NCBI GenBank assembly: GCA_963591995.1
Contig: CAVAUJ010000050.1
Location: 1-17,798, forward strand
Length of the DNA: 17,798 nt
From: CAG-791 sp963591995
GTDB lineage: Bacteria; Bacillota; Clostridia; Lachnospirales; Lachnospiraceae
Direction: 5' to 3'
Of the stretch, positions 1 through 6,647 are shown one piece after another (position 1 is the first letter of the stretch; each line of letters begins with the position of its first letter). A program made the position numbers and the translations under genes. The notes under the pieces are model-generated. The model ran no database searches, was not told the DNA's origin, and saw only the letters and a list, made by a program, of their open reading frames with translations.

Positions 1-713
1 CGAAGAGCGCGCCGGGTACCTACGGGGTTTATGATAAGTACGGGGAAAACAATGACGGTTCGGCAACATACAGTCTGTATACCAATAATAAGGCTACGCT
101 GACTCCGGTTGATTCCAATGGCAAGAAAGGTGATCCGGAAGATTTCAGAAAGCCTACCGTTTCCTACACCGTGCCCGGTACGCCCGGAACACCGGAGGAG
201 CCCACAACGCCTTCCAATCCCGAGACACCGGGAACCGAGGTGGAAACCAAGGTGAACACGACGAACGTTGCCGTCGGCAAGGTCTGGCAGGACAACGAGA
301 ACCAGGACGGCATTCGACCGGAGAGCGTTACGGTGCAGCTCTATTGCAACGGCACCGCTTACGGCAGTCCGGTTGTTTTGAATCAGGAGAATTCCTGGTG
401 GTATCGCTGGGACAATCTGGATGCAACCGCGGCCTGGACCGTGGATGAGGTGAATGTGGCAGACGGATACACGAAGTCCATCACCAAGAATGCGGTCAAT
501 GCCTGGGTGATCGTGAACACCCATACACCGGGGACGCAGGCAGTGGACACCTCGGCCGAGACACCGGATGCAGCGGTCACACCGCAGAATCCTACGGGAC
601 GCGGCGCAGGGACCGGTGATGAGAGCACGATGCTCCTGTGGTTTGCCCTGATGCTGGTGTCCGGTACGGCGGTGGCCGGCGCGGTGGTGTACCGCAGACG
701 CAGACATATGTGA
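1..713 (+). CDS. Surface protein with Cna-B domain and C-terminal membrane anchor (5' end outside window)
   Basis: The reading frame is open from the first full codon at base 3, so the gene begins upstream; the GTG at 171 is not a real start. Seen: a short beta-rich stretch containing PGTY and NNKATL, a Pro/Thr-rich linker, then one Cna-B domain (bases about 258-521) with the three residues expected to form an intramolecular isopeptide bond: Lys in VGKVW, Glu in VDEV and Asn in VIVNTH. A hydrophobic helix and the tail YRRRRHM follow. The usual LPXTG is reduced to GAGTG just before the helix. Cna-B domains are stiff stalk modules of Gram-positive adhesins and pilins, so a cell-envelope location is expected. 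From base 159 on it is nearly identical to the next gene, with one amino-acid difference (Ala for Val in the membrane helix). The N-terminal domain cannot be seen; by comparison with its neighbour it may be a vWA adhesin. Confidence 0.85.
   Translation, partial: KSAPGTYGVYDKYGENNDGSATYSLYTNNKATLTPVDSNGKKGDPEDFRKPTVSYTVPGTPGTPEEPTTPSNPETPGTEVETKVNTTNVAVGKVWQDNENQDGIRPESVTVQLYCNGTAYGSPVVLNQENSWWYRWDNLDATAAWTVDEVNVADGYTKSITKNAVNAWVIVNTHTPGTQAVDTSAETPDAAVTPQNPTGRGAGTGDESTMLLWFALMLVSGTAVAGAVVYRRRRHM
159..713 (+). repeat. Long direct repeat, copy 1 (C-terminal module of surface protein)
   Basis: Bases 159-595 are identical to 2665-3101 (437 bp, compared by eye). Over 596-713 there are six substitutions against 3102-3219, at 596, 617, 646, 647, 665 and 707, and only the 646/647 pair changes an amino acid. 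The repeat begins abruptly at GTTTCCTAC inside both genes. A further 34-bp identical block (730-763 and 3248-3281) follows the stop codons. Confidence 0.95.
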
Positions 714-729
714 GGTCGCATGTGAAGGA

Positions 730-763
730 CAGCTTCGAACGTCCATCGCAGTAGCGTCAGAGG
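730..763 (+). repeat. 34-bp direct repeat downstream of first surface gene (pairs with 3248-3281)
   Basis: An identical 34-base block lies 16 bases after the first gene's stop codon and 28 bases after the second gene's. It contains CAGCTTCGAACGTCC. The duplication that created the two genes therefore extended past their stop codons. No function is apparent. Confidence 0.85.
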
Positions 764-816
764 TCATAGTTGCTTACAATAAATACTATCCCGGGTGATT
801 GCATCCCGGCTTTCAA

Positions 817-846
817 AGAGACTGGTTCCGGCCGGTCTCTTTTTTG
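817..846 (+). terminator. Intrinsic terminator after first surface-protein gene
   Basis: A 9-bp stem AGAGACTGG/CCGGTCTCT with one G-T wobble and a 6-base loop is followed by six T residues. A second small hairpin (CCGGG/CCCGG, 791-809) sits just before it. This separates the first surface gene from the second, so the pair is probably not one transcript. The rest of the 409-base gap up to 1122 holds only a candidate promoter. Confidence 0.75.
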
Positions 847-1014
847 ATTGTGGAGAATGGCTCAGCTTGAAAAGGGTTCGTCAAGAATCTGCCGGGAAGT
901 GAGCAACATCGACTTATCGGGGAGAGTTTGGCTCCGCGTCCGCCGCAAAAAGCTTCTCGCCTTACAAACAGGTGTTGCGGATTACAATTGAGCCAATTTC
1001 CCTGTGGAAGGCCC

Positions 1015-1042
1015 TTGCAAAACGTCATAGAAGGTTTAATAT
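1015..1042 (+). promoter_or_regulatory. Candidate promoter for the vWA/Cna-B surface protein
   Basis: TTGCAA (1015-1020) and TAATAT (1037-1042) are 16 bases apart, about 75 bases before the chosen ATG. The -35 box is one mismatch from consensus and the -10 box two. This is a pattern match only. Confidence 0.3.
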
Positions 1043-1122
1043 TTCTTTTTGTAATAATCAGTGATGATATCAGGGACGAAAATCGGACCTTGATAGCGCA
1101 TGAGAAAAAGGGAGGTGTGAAG

Positions 1123-3219
1123 ATGCTGTTGCACAGCACAAAAGAAAAGTGGGGGGGGTGGAGCCTCTGTGGCGTTCTGCTGGCTCTGATCCTGGCCTTT
1201 GGCTCGGTTCTGCCGTCCTTTGCGGCAGAGGGAGCCGGAACAGAGGCGGCAGGTGACTCATCCGGCAGAGACTGGACGGTTTCCCGTTCCAAGACGGCAA
1301 CGCAGCTGGAGAAACAGGATGACGGAACCTACATATCCGAGGTGACGCTTTCGCTCCCGAGCACAGAGGAGGTGCTCGAGAGTGATGTGGTGTTCGTTCT
1401 GGATGAATCGGACTGCGGCGATGCCGTCTACGCAGACATGTGGAAGCTGATGGAGCAGCTCAATGCCGCGTGCGAGGAGAATTCCGGCGCAAAGCTGAAC
1501 GTCGGCGTAGTCTTCTTCCGCGGCTGTGCATCGACGGCCTGGCCGCTGCAGGAATACAATCCTGACGGATACGACGAGTTCAAGCGGGCCATCGAAGATG
1601 CGAAGAGCGACATGATCTACAAGGGCACCAATCTGCCGTCCGGCCTGTATGCAGGAAAGGCAATGCTCGAGGCCAGTAGCACGCCGGTGTCCAGGCAGCA
1701 CATGATCGTCATCAGCGACGGTGCAACCTACATCTTTACACACGATCAGGATTCGACGACACATTATTCCCGTACCTCGGGCTACAAAGCCAACGATGGC
1801 AGCCTGTACGAGTGGCAGGGCAAATACGAGGACTATGGCGGAGATTATCCCAATCCCTTTGAGGGAGGCGGCACGCCGGAGGAGTGGGATGATTTTCTGA
1901 AGAAGGTTGCATCCGAACGGGATAGCTTTGCCCGGTATGATCAGGAATATGTACGGACTGCGGAGAAGCCGGGGGCCGATCTGATCAAACCGGATCCGAT
2001 CTATACAAAGGATAACATCGATCAGTTTGTGACCAATGTCGAGGAGTCGCTGTTTCAATCAGCATCCATTTATAAGGAAATTGTGGACAGCGGCGTAAAT
2101 TGCTACGCCTATCATCCGGCCGATACAAACCGCGGGGTATTCACCACCTTTATGAATTATCTCGTTACCCTCGGAGAAGGCGGCGGCACGGATTTTGACT
2201 GGATCACGGAGGACATCGTCTATCTTCTCGATAAGGGCTCTGTCGTTGAGGACGTGATCGGCCTTGGCACCGACGAGCAGGGAAATGCCTACAATTTTGA
2301 CTTCGTCAATCAGGCAGACAAGCTGAAGCTGAAGGTGGGGGATGTCTCGTACGCCTGCACGAAGCTGGAGGAGAATCATTACGGCTTCGGCGAGTATGAT
2401 GAGGAGAAAGAGTGCTATCCCTATGAGCTGACCTATTATCCGGCGGACTACCCGGAGAAGGACGGCGAACAGGAGTACTTTGAATGGAAGTTCAACATGC
2501 CGGTTTCCAATTTTGCCCGGGCGGAGCTGACCTATCAGGTGGTGCTCACGAATCCGCAGACGACACCGGGAACGTATACCGGCCTTCTGACGAACCGGAG
2601 AGCCACACTCCACGCAGTGGCAACCGACGGAAGAAAGACAGATGTGGATTTTGAAAAGCCGATGGTTTCCTACACCGTGCCCGGTACGCCCGGAACACCG
2701 GAGGAGCCCACAACGCCTTCCAATCCCGAGACACCGGGAACCGAGGTGGAAACCAAGGTGAACACGACGAACGTTGCCGTCGGCAAGGTCTGGCAGGACA
2801 ACGAGAACCAGGACGGCATTCGACCGGAGAGCGTTACGGTGCAGCTCTATTGCAACGGCACCGCTTACGGCAGTCCGGTTGTTTTGAATCAGGAGAATTC
2901 CTGGTGGTATCGCTGGGACAATCTGGATGCAACCGCGGCCTGGACCGTGGATGAGGTGAATGTGGCAGACGGATACACGAAGTCCATCACCAAGAATGCG
3001 GTCAATGCCTGGGTGATCGTGAACACCCATACACCGGGGACGCAGGCAGTGGACACCTCGGCCGAGACACCGGATGCAGCGGTCACACCGCAGAATCCTA
3101 CAGGACGCGGCGCAGGGACCGGGGATGAGAGCACGATGCTCCTGTGGTTTGTGCTGATGCTGGTGTCCGGCACGGCGGTGGCCGGCGCGGTGGTGTACCG
3201 CAGACGCAGACACATGTGA
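1123..3219 (+). CDS. Secreted vWA-domain and Cna-B-domain surface adhesin, 698 aa
   Basis: The start is the ATG at 1123, which has GGGAGGTG 5-6 bases upstream and begins a clear signal peptide (basic N-terminus, hydrophobic core, likely cut near SFAA, residue 35). The open frame runs back to a TTG at 928, but that start lacks an RBS and would bury the signal peptide. Residues 86-355 form a von Willebrand A domain: DESDC at 94-98, the MIDAS Thr in KGTN (169) and ISDG (Asp199). The DxSxS motif has Cys in place of the last Ser, and a large insertion follows Asp199. A beta-rich region (about 362-515), a Pro/Thr linker (518-545), a Cna-B domain (548-635; isopeptide residues Lys555, Glu611, Asn634) and a membrane helix (671-692) with an RRRRHM tail follow. 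The layout is typical of adhesin or pilus-tip proteins. The ligand is unknown. The sorting motif is degenerate (GAGTG, 663-667). Confidence 0.88.
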   Translation: MLLHSTKEKWGGWSLCGVLLALILAFGSVLPSFAAEGAGTEAAGDSSGRDWTVSRSKTATQLEKQDDGTYISEVTLSLPSTEEVLESDVVFVLDESDCGDAVYADMWKLMEQLNAACEENSGAKLNVGVVFFRGCASTAWPLQEYNPDGYDEFKRAIEDAKSDMIYKGTNLPSGLYAGKAMLEASSTPVSRQHMIVISDGATYIFTHDQDSTTHYSRTSGYKANDGSLYEWQGKYEDYGGDYPNPFEGGGTPEEWDDFLKKVASERDSFARYDQEYVRTAEKPGADLIKPDPIYTKDNIDQFVTNVEESLFQSASIYKEIVDSGVNCYAYHPADTNRGVFTTFMNYLVTLGEGGGTDFDWITEDIVYLLDKGSVVEDVIGLGTDEQGNAYNFDFVNQADKLKLKVGDVSYACTKLEENHYGFGEYDEEKECYPYELTYYPADYPEKDGEQEYFEWKFNMPVSNFARAELTYQVVLTNPQTTPGTYTGLLTNRRATLHAVATDGRKTDVDFEKPMVSYTVPGTPGTPEEPTTPSNPETPGTEVETKVNTTNVAVGKVWQDNENQDGIRPESVTVQLYCNGTAYGSPVVLNQENSWWYRWDNLDATAAWTVDEVNVADGYTKSITKNAVNAWVIVNTHTPGTQAVDTSAETPDAAVTPQNPTGRGAGTGDESTMLLWFVLMLVSGTAVAGAVVYRRRRHM
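2665..3219 (+). repeat. Long direct repeat, copy 2 (C-terminal module of surface protein)
   Basis: This is the partner of 159-713 at a constant offset of 2506 bases. Upstream of 2665 the two proteins are only recognisably similar (both have PGTY, an ATL strand and a KP-VSYTVPG junction), so the module boundary is sharp. That fits recent gene conversion or unequal crossover better than a simple whole-gene duplication. Confidence 0.95.
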
Positions 3220-3246
3220 GGTCACATGTGAGGTCACATGTGAGGG
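3211..3246 (+). repeat. 12-bp tandem repeat across the stop codon
   Basis: Three copies of CACATGTGAGGT/G lie head to tail; the first contains the His-Met-stop end of the surface protein. The corresponding place in the first gene (705-728) has about two degenerate units. The period is a multiple of three, but the copies are downstream of the stop and not translated. Replication slippage is the likely origin. Confidence 0.8.
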
Positions 3247-3247
3247 G

Positions 3248-3281
3248 CAGCTTCGAACGTCCATCGCAGTAGCGTCAGAGG
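3248..3281 (+). repeat. 34-bp direct repeat downstream of second surface gene (pairs with 730-763)
   Basis: It is identical to 730-763. After it the two downstream regions diverge completely, which marks the 3' edge of the duplicated unit. Confidence 0.85.
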
Positions 3282-3327
3282 CGGATGCCGAACGAAGAGA
3301 GAACGGCGAACGAAAGAGCGAAGGAAA

Positions 3328-3362
3328 GGGTCCTGTCTGCAGAAGCGGCAGGGCTCTTTTTT
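3328..3362 (+). terminator. Intrinsic terminator after second surface-protein gene
   Basis: A stem of about 10 bp (GGGTCCTGTC against GGCAGGGCTC, with G-T wobbles) and a short loop are followed by T6. It lies 109 bases after the stop codon and closes the surface-protein transcript before the RNA region. Confidence 0.7.
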
Positions 3363-3474
3363 GATGGTTTTGATACGGAAGGCTGCATGCTGCCGGAGCA
3401 AGGGTGAATAACGCGTCAAAGCATCGGTCATACGCAGAAAATACAGACAAATTCTAAAATAAATATAAAGATGA

Positions 3475-3503
3475 TTGACAAATGATCTGGGAAAGGGTAC
3501 TAT
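3475..3503 (+). promoter_or_regulatory. Sigma-A-type promoter of RNA copy 1
   Basis: A perfect -35 TTGACA (3475-3480), a 17-base spacer and TACTAT (3498-3503). The stretch just upstream (3448-3470) is A/T-rich and could act as an UP element. The same arrangement recurs before the second RNA copy, with the downstream CAATCA also conserved, which supports it being real. Transcription should start near 3510. Confidence 0.7.
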
Positions 3504-3509
3504 ACAATC

Positions 3510-3907
3510 ATCAAAGGGATACAGCAGATGGAGACGAGAAATCCACCGCCTTTGAAATAAGAGAAAGCAGGAAGAAGGAGGACGGTCCGACGAACAGAGG
3601 GAGATCCACAGATCGATAATCCGAAAGAGTGATTCATAGAAGAGGATGATCCGATGTACTGAGCAGAGCGTGCAAGAGAACGCGATGTAAGAGTAAGGAG
3701 AAGGCCCGGAGTCTTTAACGCAGGAAGAGAGGAACGAAGGGCAGCTGATTACCGCTTAGCAGGTATTGACCGATGGGAACCTGATGAAATGAATCCATGA
3801 CAACTTCATACAGCAATCGAAAGGAGGAGCAGACGAAAGAATGCAGATCAATCGATTTATCCAGTGAGAGGGCATCGATCATGAACAAGATGATGGATGC
3901 CCTTTTT
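3510..3907 (+). ncRNA. Large structured non-coding RNA, paralogue 1 (family not recognised)
   Basis: A transcript of about 400 nt is bounded by the promoter at 3475 and the terminator ending at 3907. All plus-strand frames are broken by stops and the shared blocks do not keep a frame against copy 2, so it is probably not a protein gene. Blocks identical in both copies: 3630-3660 (31 nt), 3745-3764, 3773-3795, 3804-3826 and 3841-3860. Helices possible in both copies: TGGA/TCCA (3529-3532 with 3542-3545), GCGT/ACGC around 3670-3685, GCCC/GGGC spanning 3705-3743, CAGGT/ACCTG (3760-3764 with 3779-3783), ATGAA/TTCAT (3784-3788 with 3805-3809) and the terminator. The strand is strikingly purine-rich. 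Large ornate RNA classes such as ROOL or GOLLD are alternatives that I cannot test by eye. It does not look like tmRNA, RNase P or 6S. Both ends are estimates. Confidence 0.6.
3869..3907 (+). terminator. Intrinsic terminator of RNA copy 1
   Basis: Outer stem AGGGCATC/GATGCCCT, inner pairing TCAT/ATGA, then TTTT. The inner pair changes together in copy 2 (TCAC/GTGA), which is compensatory change. Confidence 0.85.
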
Positions 3908-4039
3908 CCGTGCAGATTTTTCAACAAGCCCGCTTTTGATGTCCACTTTTGATGTGGGAAGTTCAGAATGATGATTTCATACTGAATAAGGAAGAAAATT
4001 ACGAATAACCAGACAACTTTAATGTGAGCATAAAATTGA

Positions 4040-4068
4040 TTGACAGATAAGTGCGGCCGGAGTACCAT
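4040..4068 (+). promoter_or_regulatory. Sigma-A-type promoter of RNA copy 2
   Basis: TTGACA (4040-4045), a 17-base spacer and TACCAT (4063-4068), followed by ACAATCA as in copy 1. The 133 bases between the copy 1 terminator and this promoter contain a 10-base direct repeat (CTTTTGATGT, twice near 3929-3952) and a small inverted repeat TTCAG/CTGAA, with no gene. Confidence 0.68.
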
Positions 4069-4074
4069 ACAATC

Positions 4075-4625
4075 AACAGAAGGAACCGGAGATGGAGGCG
4101 AGAATCCATCCGATATCAAAGAGAAGGAGGACGGTCCGAAGAAAAAGTAAGAGATCCACAGCTCGATAATTTTATGATCCGTGAGTGCCGGAAACGACAG
4201 CAGCGGATGCTCCATCTGTAGGATGGAAAAAGATTCAAAAAGAGATCCCGAAAGAGATCCAGATGATTCATAGAAGAGGATGATCCGATGTACTAAGCAA
4301 AGCGTATCGTACAGGGAACGCGATGTAAGAGTAAAGAAGGAGGCCGGAAGCCATTGATTTGAGGAGATAATCCGGAAAGGAATCCGATTTAAGAAAGAAT
4401 CCGATGAAACGGAAGAGATGATGTCGGAGATTCGCCGGAGACGATGGAACAGAAGGCAACTGATTACCGCTTAGCAGGTGATGACCAATGGGAACCTGAT
4501 GAAATGAATCACAGAAAACTTCATACAGCAATCGAAAGGAGACGCAAACTGTAGAAATGCAGATCAATCGATTTATTCAGTGAGAGGGCATCGGTCACAG
4601 ACGAAGTGATGGATGCCCTCTTTTT
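4075..4625 (+). ncRNA. Large structured non-coding RNA, paralogue 2 (family not recognised)
   Basis: The transcript is about 550 nt and paralogous to 3510-3907, with the same block order: 4264-4294, 4460-4479, 4488-4510, 4519-4541 and 4557-4576. The first hairpin is stronger here (GATGGA 4091-4096 with TCCATC 4105-4110), and CAGGT/ACCTG (4475-4479 with 4494-4498) is kept with a changed loop. It is longer because of two insertions: about 4170-4260, which contains a TCCATC/GATGGA hairpin, and about 4345-4450, inside the loop closed by GCC/GGC, which contains a repeated AATCCGAT and several CCGG elements. Growth inside loops while the core stays constant is typical of structured RNA. Both copies end with an 8-codon ATG...TGA just before the terminator. 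The next gene downstream is a MarR regulator with its own promoter, so this is probably an independent transcript. Confidence 0.6.
4584..4625 (+). terminator. Intrinsic terminator of RNA copy 2
   Basis: Stem GAGGGCATC/GATGCCCTC (9 bp) extended by GTCAC/GTGAT inside, then T5. It is the stronger of the two paralogous terminators. Confidence 0.88.
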
Positions 4626-4697
4626 GCGTGGTGCCACCCTGTCGCCTGTGTAGTAATGTTCATGTTTGTCCTGCCCGGCGCTGCCCGAATTTACATC

Positions 4698-4726
4698 TTG
4701 ACGAAGAAGAGATGTCCGCCTATAGT
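4698..4726 (+). promoter_or_regulatory. Promoter of the MarR-MATE operon
   Basis: TTGACG (4698-4703), a 17-base spacer and TATAGT (4721-4726), 27 bases before the MarR ATG. The short leader contains the palindrome described next, so repressor binding would block initiation and possibly ribosome access. Confidence 0.6.
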
Positions 4727-4752
4727 TATCAAAGGTAATTACTGGAGGTAAC
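4725..4752 (+). promoter_or_regulatory. Palindromic operator candidate for the MarR-family repressor
   Basis: A 28-base imperfect palindrome has outer arms GTTA/TAAC and a perfect centre GTAATTAC. It overlaps the end of the -10 box, the predicted transcription start and the ribosome binding site GGAGG (4744-4748, 5 bases before the ATG). MarR dimers typically bind such palindromes in their own promoters. Assigning this site to this protein is inference. Confidence 0.45.
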
Positions 4753-4753
4753 A

Positions 4754-5206
4754 ATGCAGATTGAGCTTGCGAAACAAATGATGGATGCCTGTTATAAGGC
4801 GAAGCGGATTCATGATCTTCTTCCGGCGTTGCCGGCGGGTGTGACCGCTTCGTACATCCACTATCTGGATGTCATTGAGATGGTAGAGCGGGAGGGGAGA
4901 AGGGCCAAGATCTCGGATATCAGCGATCGGCTTCGTCTCCCGCGTCCCGGTGTAACCCGCACCGTGAAGGGAATGGAGAGCAGAGGCTATCTTCGGAAGG
5001 AATTTTCCCCGGAGGACGGGCGCATCACGTACCTGACCATTACAGAGGAGGGAAAGGCATTGTCGGCCCGGTATAACCGGGAGTGTTTCGAGCAGGTTTC
5101 TTCCTGTCTGGAGGACATTCCGGAGGAGGATGCGGAGACGATGATCCGTACCATTAACCGGATGCATGAGATGATGTGTGAAAGGAGAATTCATTTTGAA
5201 GACTGA
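4754..5206 (+). CDS. MarR-family transcriptional regulator, 150 aa
   Basis: This is a winged-helix DNA-binding protein of normal MarR length. Residues about 45-105 hold the domain: ISDISDRLRLPRPGVTR as the helix-turn-helix, followed by the wing with the signature DGR (88-90) and YLTIT. Flanking helices would form the dimer interface. MarR proteins usually repress their own operon and an adjacent efflux or detoxification gene, and release DNA when a small phenolic or other ligand binds. Here the next gene is a MATE pump whose start overlaps the end of this gene, so the two are co-transcribed and probably translationally coupled. The promoter and a palindrome lie directly upstream. The start is well set by GGAGG 5 bases before the ATG. 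The ligand is unknown. Confidence 0.92.
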   Translation: MQIELAKQMMDACYKAKRIHDLLPALPAGVTASYIHYLDVIEMVEREGRRAKISDISDRLRLPRPGVTRTVKGMESRGYLRKEFSPEDGRITYLTITEEGKALSARYNRECFEQVSSCLEDIPEEDAETMIRTINRMHEMMCERRIHFED

Positions 5207-6539
5207 TCAGCAGGATTTTACACAGGGCAGCATACCCGGAAAGCTGGCGATGTTCATGCTGCCGGTGCTGGGAGCACTGGTGCTGCAGGCGGCGTACGGG
5301 GCGGTGGATCTTCTGGTGGTGGGGCGCTTTGGCTCCACTTCGGGGTTGTCGGCGGTTTCCACCGGCAGCCAGGTGCTGAACCTTGTCACCTTCGTGGTGA
5401 CACAGCTGGCGATGGGGGTTACCGTCCTCATCGCAAGATACCTCGGAGAGAAGCGTGCGGACAGGATCGGATCCGTCATCGGCGGCGCCGCTGTTGTTTT
5501 CGCCATCCTTTCCGTGCTGCTCTTCCTCGTCATGGTACCCTTTGCGGGGCCGATCTCGGTGCTCATGCAGGCGCCGGAGGAGGCGGTGGAGCTGACCACC
5601 GTTTATGTGCGAATCTGCGGCAGCGGCATCTTTTTCATTGTGGCATACAACCTGCTTGCGGCGATTTTCCGCGGCATGGGTGACAGCCGGTCGCCGCTGC
5701 TCTTCGTTCTGGTGGCCTGCATTGTGAACATTGCCGGCGACCTTTTGCTGGTGGCAGGCTTTCACATGGACGCGGCCGGCGCGGCTCTTGCCACGGTATT
5801 CGCGCAGGCGGTCAGCGTGGTCTGCGCGGTGGTCATTCTGATCAGGAAGAAGCTTCCCTTCACGTTCTGCCGGGCAGACTTTCGCCTGAACGAGCAATGC
5901 GGCAAATTCCTTGCGGTCGGTCTGCCGCTGGCGCTGCAGGAGTTCCTGACCCAGGTTTCCTTCCTCGCTTTGTGTGCCTTCGTCAACCGCCTTGGGCTGG
6001 AGGCGTCCTCCGGCTACGGAGTTGCGTGCAAAATCGTGAATTTCGCCATGCTGATCCCGAGCTCTTTGATGCAGTCCATGGCCTCCTTCGTCTCCCAGAA
6101 CGTGGGAGCGGGGAACCGGAAAAGGGCGAAGAAGGCAATGTTCACCGGGATCGCCATCGGCCTTGCCTTCGGCGTAGCGGTGTTCATCCTGGTGCTGCTG
6201 AAGGGAGATCTGCTCTCCGGTATTTTTACAACGGATGAGGCGGTGATCCGGGATGCCTTCGCGTATCTGAAGGGCTTTGCACCGGAAACCATTGTCACGG
6301 CGATTCTGTTCTCCATGGTGGGTTACTTCAACGGCAACGATCAAACCGTCTGGGTTATGATCCAGGGACTGGTGCAGACGCTCCTCGTGCGACTGCCGAT
6401 GTCCTACTATATGAGCATTCAGCCGGATGCCAGCCTCACACGGATCGGACTGGCGGCGCCGACCTCTACCCTTGTCGGAATCGTGCTGAACGTGTGCTTC
6501 TTCATATATCTTGGCCGTAAGGAGAAGACAGCTGCGTAG
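5196..6539 (+). CDS. MATE-family multidrug efflux transporter, 447 aa
   Basis: This is a polytopic inner-membrane antiporter (about 12 helices, two pseudo-repeats) of usual MATE length. The MATE family exports organic cations, drugs and metabolites using a Na+ or H+ gradient. Family features seen: an N-terminal LPVLGALVLQAAYGAVDLLVVGRF, here in the helix 1-2 region (residues about 22-45), and the second-half equivalents VGLPLALQEFL and NVGAGNRKRAKK. The start is chosen as TTG 5196 because AAAGGAG (5181-5187) lies 8 bases upstream; an in-frame GTG at 5178 would place that RBS inside the gene. The start overlaps the MarR stop by 11 bases, indicating coupled translation. Pairing with MarR suggests inducible efflux. 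The substrate cannot be told from sequence. No clear terminator follows. Confidence 0.92.
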   Translation: MKTDQQDFTQGSIPGKLAMFMLPVLGALVLQAAYGAVDLLVVGRFGSTSGLSAVSTGSQVLNLVTFVVTQLAMGVTVLIARYLGEKRADRIGSVIGGAAVVFAILSVLLFLVMVPFAGPISVLMQAPEEAVELTTVYVRICGSGIFFIVAYNLLAAIFRGMGDSRSPLLFVLVACIVNIAGDLLLVAGFHMDAAGAALATVFAQAVSVVCAVVILIRKKLPFTFCRADFRLNEQCGKFLAVGLPLALQEFLTQVSFLALCAFVNRLGLEASSGYGVACKIVNFAMLIPSSLMQSMASFVSQNVGAGNRKRAKKAMFTGIAIGLAFGVAVFILVLLKGDLLSGIFTTDEAVIRDAFAYLKGFAPETIVTAILFSMVGYFNGNDQTVWVMIQGLVQTLLVRLPMSYYMSIQPDASLTRIGLAAPTSTLVGIVLNVCFFIYLGRKEKTAA

Positions 6540-6647
6540 ATCCGTTCCTTCTGCAGAGACCGAACCTGTGATAGAATCAGATTCTGACTGCGGAATCTCC
6601 GCTACGCATTTAACGGTGCGCAGTTGAATGCATGCATTTTCCATTGG

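Noticed and set aside
171..713. A separate 180-aa protein starting at GTG 171
   Set aside because: The frame is open to the window edge and the matching position in the paralogue is inside the coding sequence.
928..1122. Upstream extension of the vWA protein from TTG 928
   Set aside because: There is no RBS at 928, and the extension would place a strong RBS and a signal peptide in the middle of the protein. ATG 1123 explains both.
2059..3450. 463-codon minus-strand frame opposite the surface protein
   Set aside because: It is rich in His, Arg and Cys with no domain, overlaps a gene with signal peptide, vWA and Cna-B domains, and crosses that gene's terminator.
3652..3660. CGATGTACT in both RNAs resembling the end of the palindromic element
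   Set aside because: The match is only about 9 bases and is not followed by the rest of the repeat; it is probably chance.
3650..3697. Small ORF starting in the 31-nt conserved block (MIRCT...)
   Set aside because: The frame is lost between copies by a 4-base indel directly after the conserved block, so coding is not conserved.
3715..4215. 166-codon minus-strand reading frame, and a similar one at 4268-4567, sharing a stretch containing SFHQVPIG
   Set aside because: The similarity is the antisense of the duplicated RNA blocks. The frame runs across the plus-strand terminator and promoter, has no RBS, and the common part is not protein-like.
3510..4625. Repeated blocks read as a CRISPR array
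   Set aside because: There are only two copies, blocks are of unequal length and spacing, and each copy has its own promoter and terminator.
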